Shown piece after piece: positions 58,931-64,000 of a DNA stretch of 64,000 bases (its first letter is position 1; the number at the start of each line of letters is the position of its first letter). The translations under genes were made by a program, and so were the position numbers. The notes below the pieces were generated by a model. The model worked only from the letters and a program-made list of their open reading frames with translations. It was not told the DNA's origin and ran no database searches. The DNA comes from Inia geoffrensis. Taxonomy: Eukaryota > Chordata > Mammalia > Artiodactyla > Iniidae. The stretch spans positions 58,432,408-58,496,407 of the forward strand of contig CM070904.1 in NCBI GenBank assembly GCA_036417435.1, given 5' to 3'.

Positions 58931-61275
58931 GTCACTACTTCATGAGATTTTACAAAGGTAAGTAGTATTTTAAATACACAAATATGTGCAAAAGTGGGTG
59001 GAAGAAACTACAAATGCCTTTGGAATCCTGAGTACAGAAATGAAAGGGAACTGGCACAAAGAAGGATTCAAGGAGTAAAATTTAACCTGAGCCTCAAAGA
59101 TTGGTTAAGATTTGAATAGGTAAAGGAAACTGTGAAGAGTACTCTCATTAAAAAGAATTGGTCTTTACGATTCCTATTTACTGTCTAGAAAAAACCAAGA
59201 TCCTCACTGAGAAGCCCTAAAATTCCAGGAGAGGGTAAGGAAATGACATTCTTTCTACGGGGGAGTTTTTTCTTCCAGAAAGGAATTGTATCTTTTTATA
59301 CTTTCCTTAGCAAGAAGAGAAGACTAGGTTAAGTTTTATTAAAAATAAAAGTAAAAAGACTATATCAAAAGCATAATCAAGCATGGATCAAAAACATATT
59401 GACTCTGTTTAAAACAAGTGTTGAACAACAATTTACTTCTAAGAAAAGGTTAAAAATCCAGACAATAGGTATCATTACAATGTGTCAGCCAGCAGCAAAG
59501 ACAGCAGTACAAAATAACATTTTTTAAATGCCAGCAAAGATTAAAGATCTCTAAATGTTATTTTTTAAATGGATTTTCTACTTCCTTCTGCAATTTATTT
59601 TTATTAATTTTATACAGTTTGGATAAGACTTATGAAGCCCACAACTTGTTGGAATTATGATACAGATGTTTTAGATGTTCCTGACAAGTCACACATAGTA
59701 ACTCTCTATAATTTATAATTTTTTTCTTTTTATGACTCGTATGCTCAATGTGTAGTTTAATGTTTTTGTCTGGAGTCTTAGATGATGCCAAGTTTTATTA
59801 GTTAAATATGACATGGCAGTCTCTCTAACCAAAAATGAACACAGACCCCTCAGTGAGAATGAGGTATGATTAAGCATTATAGGCTATTAAAGCAGAGTGT
59901 AGGGATCTGAAGGTGTGAATTTTACCATGTTTCTAGTACAATGTAACATCAAAGCTTGGATAAATTTTTTTTCTCTCATTTTCTCTCCATTATTGTATAC
60001 CAACAGCATTAATGATAAGTGGTATTTGTCAAACTCTAATAACTGAAAAATACCATGCCTTTTTGAAACAGTCTCCTACATTTAATGCCATTGAATACAT
60101 GTGATATACTCTGTACCTTTGGTGGGACTTTCAAAAATATCTGCCATATTAAAGGAAAAAGACAAAATTGATCTCATATATATGCAATAAAATCTTACTG
60201 GAAAGACCCTCTCATCACCCTCATAATAAGTTGATGTTTTCTTGCATTTCTTCTCATGGTACATTTCAAAAGCTCTCATTCCTCTTCTCTCTCCCTCATA
60301 AGAACTACTCATTTTGCTTTTTTTAAGTGAATTTATTTGAAGGTTTCAGTTGAGTACTTTACCTAAACCCCACAGATGGATGCCATATAATTGTTGCTGC
60401 ATTCTTGATTATCATCAAGAAACATTGCCGTGATAACTTGAAATCCTTGACAAATTTAATGGGCATTTTATATAGTGCATCTTGACTTGAAAATGTCAAG
60501 CAAAAAAAAAAGTCAAAGCAACAGAATCTATATAAGCTCTCCACTGAATGTGAAAGGCTGCCTAAGACATGTAGCTCTGACTGCCAGGTTTCTAATCACA
60601 AAGCTAAATGACTCTGGTGCTATCAAACTTATTTCTTCCAAGTACTCAAGTACTAAAATGACAAATCATAGGGGTGGCTGTTAGCCTGAAGACACTTCTG
60701 TTCTATTATTTAAAGTCTGTTTTTTTTTTTTTTTTTAATGTCTGAGATTTCTATGTGGAAAAAATAATGAACTTTAAGAAATGTCACTTTTACTAACAGA
60801 AATTATGGCTTGAACACCTGAATATGAATATTAAATACAAAAAAGTACATTTAAATAATGTAAGGTTGTGACAAAAACTGACAAAAGCAGCAAAATTCAA
60901 AGTTAAGGATGACACTCTACCTTAACTCACCCCGTTACGAGGGGGAAAAGGGCAGCAGAGAGTACAGCTGGAAACGCTATCTTGGCCTTCATTCTCCGCT
61001 GCCTGATTGTGTCAGATAGTGTTTCACTCTTCATATTATTTAATTGGTTTGTGGCATTTGATTCCCTCTTTTTTGCTTCAGAGAATTTTTGGTGCCCATT
61101 TATAAAATGTCATTTGTAAACCTACACAATATTGATACTGTACATTTTGGGGTCACTCTTGGGAGTGCTATCATTTGAATTATCTAGAGAATGTGTTTAC
61201 GTGTGTGCATGTTCAGAGAGAGGCCTTTATCACACAATGTGAGTACCCTGAGTAAGACAGAAGAATAATAAGCTA
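58931..61275. other. Unassigned sequence
   Basis: About 2.3 kb without a recognised family. A T run lies at 60720-60736. 60905-61015 is less AT-rich and non-simple. 59080-59125 faintly recalls the unnamed ancient repeat. Confidence 0.4.
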
Positions 61276-61527
61276 ACAACTTTGGGGTGTTGACTCTGTG
61301 TCAAGCATGGTTTAAACGTTTACAGGTATGAATTCCTTCGATCTGTACACACCCAAAAATCTATAAGAAAGTGACCACTCTCATCATCATCATCACCATT
61401 ATATGCATTTACAGATGAGGAAACTGAGACATAATGACTCTGGTGAAGATCACATAGCTAATGGCTGCCAAGGTCAAGATTTAAACCCGGACTCTAAGCA
61501 GTCAAGTTCTTAATCACCATGGCCAAC
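61276..61527 (-). repeat. MIR SINE, antisense
   Basis: 'tttacagatgaggaaactgagac', 'gaagatcacatagctaatggctgccaaggtcaagatttaaacccgg' and 'gttcttaatcaccatgg' are the reversed MIR core and head. The tail lies to the left ('gactctgtgtcaagcatgg'). Confidence 0.85.
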
Positions 61528-61627
61528 ACATATAAAAGGGACAAGAATGTCACAAATACCTCTTCTACAGCAACTAGTACACAGCTACAGCCAATTCAGA
61601 ATTTCTGGGTCCCATCAAGCAAACATC

Positions 61628-61880
61628 TGTTATATATAAAGCACCTATTATATGCAAAGCATTAGAGTATTTGCTTTGGATAAACAGAAGGCAGCAAGAG
61701 GAACTAACAATTATAAGGAATCTGCTACATGCCAGATGCTTCACTGAGGAACATACATATGCTATCTCTCCTAATTGTTTCAAAATCACTCTAATTGTAT
61801 TATAATCCTGGTTTTAAAGATGAGTAAACTGAGGCTCAAAAAGATTAAATAATTTGGGCAAGTCCTCACACAAATTCTGG
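61628..61880 (-). repeat. MIR SINE, antisense
   Basis: 'ctgctacatgccagatgcttcac', 'gctatctctcctaattgtttc' and 'ttaaagatgagtaaactgaggctcaaaaagattaaataatttgggcaag' are reversed MIR sequence. A second related stretch at 61628-61660 ('aaagcacctattatatgcaaagcatt') suggests an overlapping or duplicated copy. Confidence 0.75.
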
Positions 61881-62236
61881 TGGTGTTGTGTACTAGCTGT
61901 GCATGCATGCTTTTTCAAAACACCTAACTTCTATGACTCTTGCTTTTCTTAATACAGAGATAAACAACCCTCATGGGGTTGTTGTAGTTCACTCTCTTGC
62001 ATTTTCCAAGGGAATCCTACTGCTAATCTACAAATCAACAAATATTTGCTTGAAACCAACAATATGTCAACTAAGTTTTCTTGGGATTGAAACATTTAAG
62101 GATAAATTAACATTGGTCACAGAACATATAGGCTTTGCTGGTAAAAAAAGAAAAATGGTGATTAACAGCAGACAACTCTCTCTTCCACTTCTATAAATAC
62201 CCAGCTAATAATAAAGCAAATGTGACATAAAAACAT
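61881..62236. other. Unassigned sequence
   Basis: About 350 bases, nothing recognised. The plus frame 61903-62196 has no domain. Confidence 0.4.
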
Positions 62237-62385
62237 TGTGACATATATACACTAATATGTATAAAACAGATAACTAATAAGAATCTGATGTATAGCACAG
62301 GAAACTCTACTTCACTGTACAATAGAAACTAATACAACATTGTGAACCAACTATACCCCAATTTAAAAAATAATAAAAAAAACAA
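62237..62385 (+). mobile_element. 5'-truncated L1 3' end
   Basis: 'gacatatatacactaatatg', 'gataactaataagaatctgatgtatagcacaggaaactctac', 'cactgtacaatagaaactaatacaacattgtgaaccaactatacccc' and an A-rich tail form a cetartiodactyl L1 3' terminus. Short, about 150 bases. No clear target duplication. Confidence 0.8.
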
Positions 62386-62387
62386 AG

Positions 62388-62484
62388 TTCATATGAATCA
62401 TCTAGGATCTTGTAAAAGTACAGATTAAGTATATGTGGGGTGGGGCCTGAGATTTAAAATTGCAAATAAATTCCCAGGTGACAT
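62388..62484 (+). mobile_element. MER5A-like fragment
   Basis: 'gaatcatctaggatcttgtaaaagtacagatt', 'ggggtggggcctgagatttaaaattgcaaataaattcccaggtgac' match the MER5A core. Its 5' end abuts the L1 tail, and it is followed by an A run (62486-62498). Confidence 0.7.
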
Positions 62485-62544
62485 AAAAAAAAAAAAAAGC
62501 ATTGTGTTATATTACTAAAAAGAATCCTAGAGGGTATCTCAACC

Positions 62545-62665
62545 AAACTCCTTTTTATTGATGCATAAACTGAGTTTTCCCCACAATTGTATAGCCTGCC
62601 TATAGCAGACCTAGGGTTAGAATTAAGATCCCTGACTCCCAAGTGAATACATTTGCACTTTACTA
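62545..62665 (-). repeat. MIR SINE fragment, antisense
   Basis: 'attgatgcataaactgagttttcc', 'cacaattgtatagcctgc' and 'gacctagggttagaattaagatccctgactcccaag' resemble reversed MIR core and head. Confidence 0.55.
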
Positions 62666-63479
62666 TTCTTTACTTTGTCATCCTTATAGAATATATCTTT
62701 GCTTTAGACATTGTGCACTGTCTTCTGATCATTTTCATCCACATCTATTGAGACAAAGTTGTCTGACACTGATGACAGTGCTATTAAATGATACTATGGT
62801 GATTAAGAAATAAACACTCATCTAATTCAAGATAATTAAAATTATATTTAACTCACCAGGACATCAAATTTTTATGAAGTGGGATATACAAGGTAAAGAT
62901 AAAAACTTTTCATATATGGCCAACTCTCACTCCTGCACACTAATAAAGGGAAACGAGGGTGCAGGCAATTAGCATATAAATCAAAAGTCACTAATGATAA
63001 TTACTCGTGAACTGGTAATTCTGTTTGCTGCGAACTCCAGATCCAGGCTCAACACTTTCCTGCCCTGTTCTGGGCCACGACAGAATGATCTGTGCAGACA
63101 CAGGAGGAGGCTGGAGGCCTCTGTTTCTGTGCCTCTTTTTAGCAATGGCTATCCACCTCCATATTTCCTCTCCTGCTGGGCAACCAGCCCTCCTCCATGG
63201 GTCCAGCTTGTCCCAATCTCCAGTAACTCTATTATTTTTTCATGACATTTTCTGTCCTGGAAGTGGTCATGTAGATGGCATTATTTTTTACCCATATCCA
63301 GGGCACCTCACTGTAAGTGAAATATACATCCTGACTTGTTAAAGTTGAGCATGACAACACAACCAAGTGTACCTAAAATAAGCAACGTGATTTGTGTCAC
63401 TTCTCAGCCAGCCTCTATTATGTTCTTATTCCCCTCTGTCATGGCGACAAGCAATGTTGTCAACAGGCGTTGCATCATC
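62666..63479. other. Unassigned sequence, right half less AT-rich
   Basis: About 810 bases. 63025-63210 is richer in G and C, and two overlapping plus frames (62994-63245, 63025-63342) cross it. Neither resembles a known protein, and the region may belong to the LTR-like element that follows. Confidence 0.35.
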
Positions 63480-63795
63480 ATCCTGGGTTCTAAAAGGAAG
63501 ACAAGGAGAAGAGCTGCAACTCACCCACAATAAACATATCCAAAATGGACATGCAGCATGATCTGTAAATAAATATTTGTTGGATTCATAATTTGGAGTC
63601 ATTTATTACCATAGCATAACCTAGATCAGCCATTGTCAATTTTCAGCATCTATCAAAATTACCTAGTCCCACACCGAGTTTCCCATTCTCAGGTAAAACC
63701 CAGAATTTGCATTTCTAACAGATGATACTGATGCTGCTAATCCAGGAACCAGACACTGAGAACCACTGACCTGGTCCATCCTGACTAATACAGGT
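63480..63795 (+). repeat. LTR-like element 3' end, split by a MER5A
   Basis: 'attcataatttggagtcatttattaccatagcataacctag' up to 63626, and 'ccatcctgactaatacagg' after 63776, look like the two parts of one ancient LTR 3' end. MER5A sits between them. Family uncertain (MLT1-like). Noncoding. Confidence 0.45.
63627..63768 (+). mobile_element. MER5A-like (hAT-Charlie) element nested in an LTR-like repeat
   Basis: Starts 'cagccattgtcaattttcag' and ends 'agacactgagaaccactg', the Charlie-type termini. The inside has 'tcaaaattacctagtcccacacc' and 'ccagaatttgcatttctaacagatgatactgatgctgc'. Flanks 'acctagat' (63619-63626) and 'acctggtc' (63769-63776) agree at 5 of 8 positions, consistent with a decayed 8-bp target duplication. 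Confidence 0.8.
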
Positions 63796-63957
63796 GTAAT
63801 GTTTTAATGCTGTTGTTAGTCTCTCGTAGACTTTGTCACCTTTTTTGGCTTCTTTAACCCTACCCATAGCTCTGTACAGACTGATTTGATTAAATTCTCT
63901 TCAGTTCAAACAATCTAAGTGGAAATTCTCCTTCATCCTAGGACCCTGACTGATACA
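63796..63957 (+). repeat. Ancient LTR-like repeat 3' end, family not named
   Basis: 'tcgtagactttgtcaccttt', 'ctttaaccctacccatagctctgtacagactgatttgattaaattctcttcagttc' and 'aggaccctgactgatacac' resemble the end of a common old mammalian repeat. The same family may include 37785-38060. Confidence 0.4.
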
Positions 63958-64000
63958 CCCTGTATAATCTTGCACTTGATGTTATCCGAAAGTTTTCAAT

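Noticed and set aside
1..64000. CRISPR arrays, operons, ribosome binding sites or other prokaryotic systems
   Set aside because: The sequence is mammalian nuclear DNA. No regularly spaced direct repeats or clustered coding regions were seen.
1..64000. Endogenous retrovirus internal coding regions (gag, pol, env)
   Set aside because: Only solitary LTR-type remnants were recognised; no adjoining retroviral protein sequence was found.

Overview
This is an intergenic or deep-intronic piece of a mammalian nuclear genome, most likely from a cetacean. It is AT-rich and has no long open reading frame outside transposon relics. It carries tRNA-related CHR-type SINEs (starting GGGCTTCCCTGGTGG, with A and B boxes) near 1.3, 13.5, 48.0 and 53.0 kb, plus a cetartiodactyl-type L1. 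I recognised no Bov-A2 or BovB elements, which argues for a whale or dolphin over a ruminant. Families were assigned from memory of consensus sequences, so subfamily names are tentative.

Layout. 0-3.3 kb: an old L1 fragment split by a CHR-1-like SINE, a purine tract, a long unnamed ancient repeat, a MIR and an antisense MLT1-type LTR. 5-11.5 kb: a MER53-like palindrome, microsatellites, a sense MLT1-type LTR, an L2 tail, a Charlie-type miniature transposon with a perfect 8-bp target duplication, and another DNA-transposon relic. 11.55-16.76 kb: the youngest large insertion, a full-ended L1 with a 15-bp target duplication. It lacks ORF1, has a broken ORF2 and hosts a nested SINE. 16.8-31.4 kb: mostly unique sequence with one MIR, one L2 and one antisense LTR. 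31.4-38.4 kb: old L1 3' pieces, MIRs, a 5'-truncated antisense L1 with a 10-bp duplication, a purine tract and LTR fragments. 38.4-52.5 kb: mostly unique, with MER5A, MIR, a complete CHR SINE with a 17-bp duplication, and a MER2-like Tigger miniature with TA duplications. 52.5-58.9 kb: a nearly complete, very decayed antisense L1M (5' UTR, ORF1, spacer, ORF2) containing an antisense SINE. 58.9-64 kb: MIRs, an L1 3' tail, and MER5A copies, one nested in an LTR-like element.

I found no host protein-coding exon, tRNA, rRNA, CRISPR array or operon. All protein-like reading frames I could identify are L1 ORF1/ORF2 remains. I did not find a new biological system. The points most worth a second look are the ORF1-to-ORF2 fusion deletion in the young L1, its mutated reverse-transcriptase catalytic box, a possible short 3' transduction, and the repeat-poor 21-31 kb block, which could hold conserved noncoding elements.
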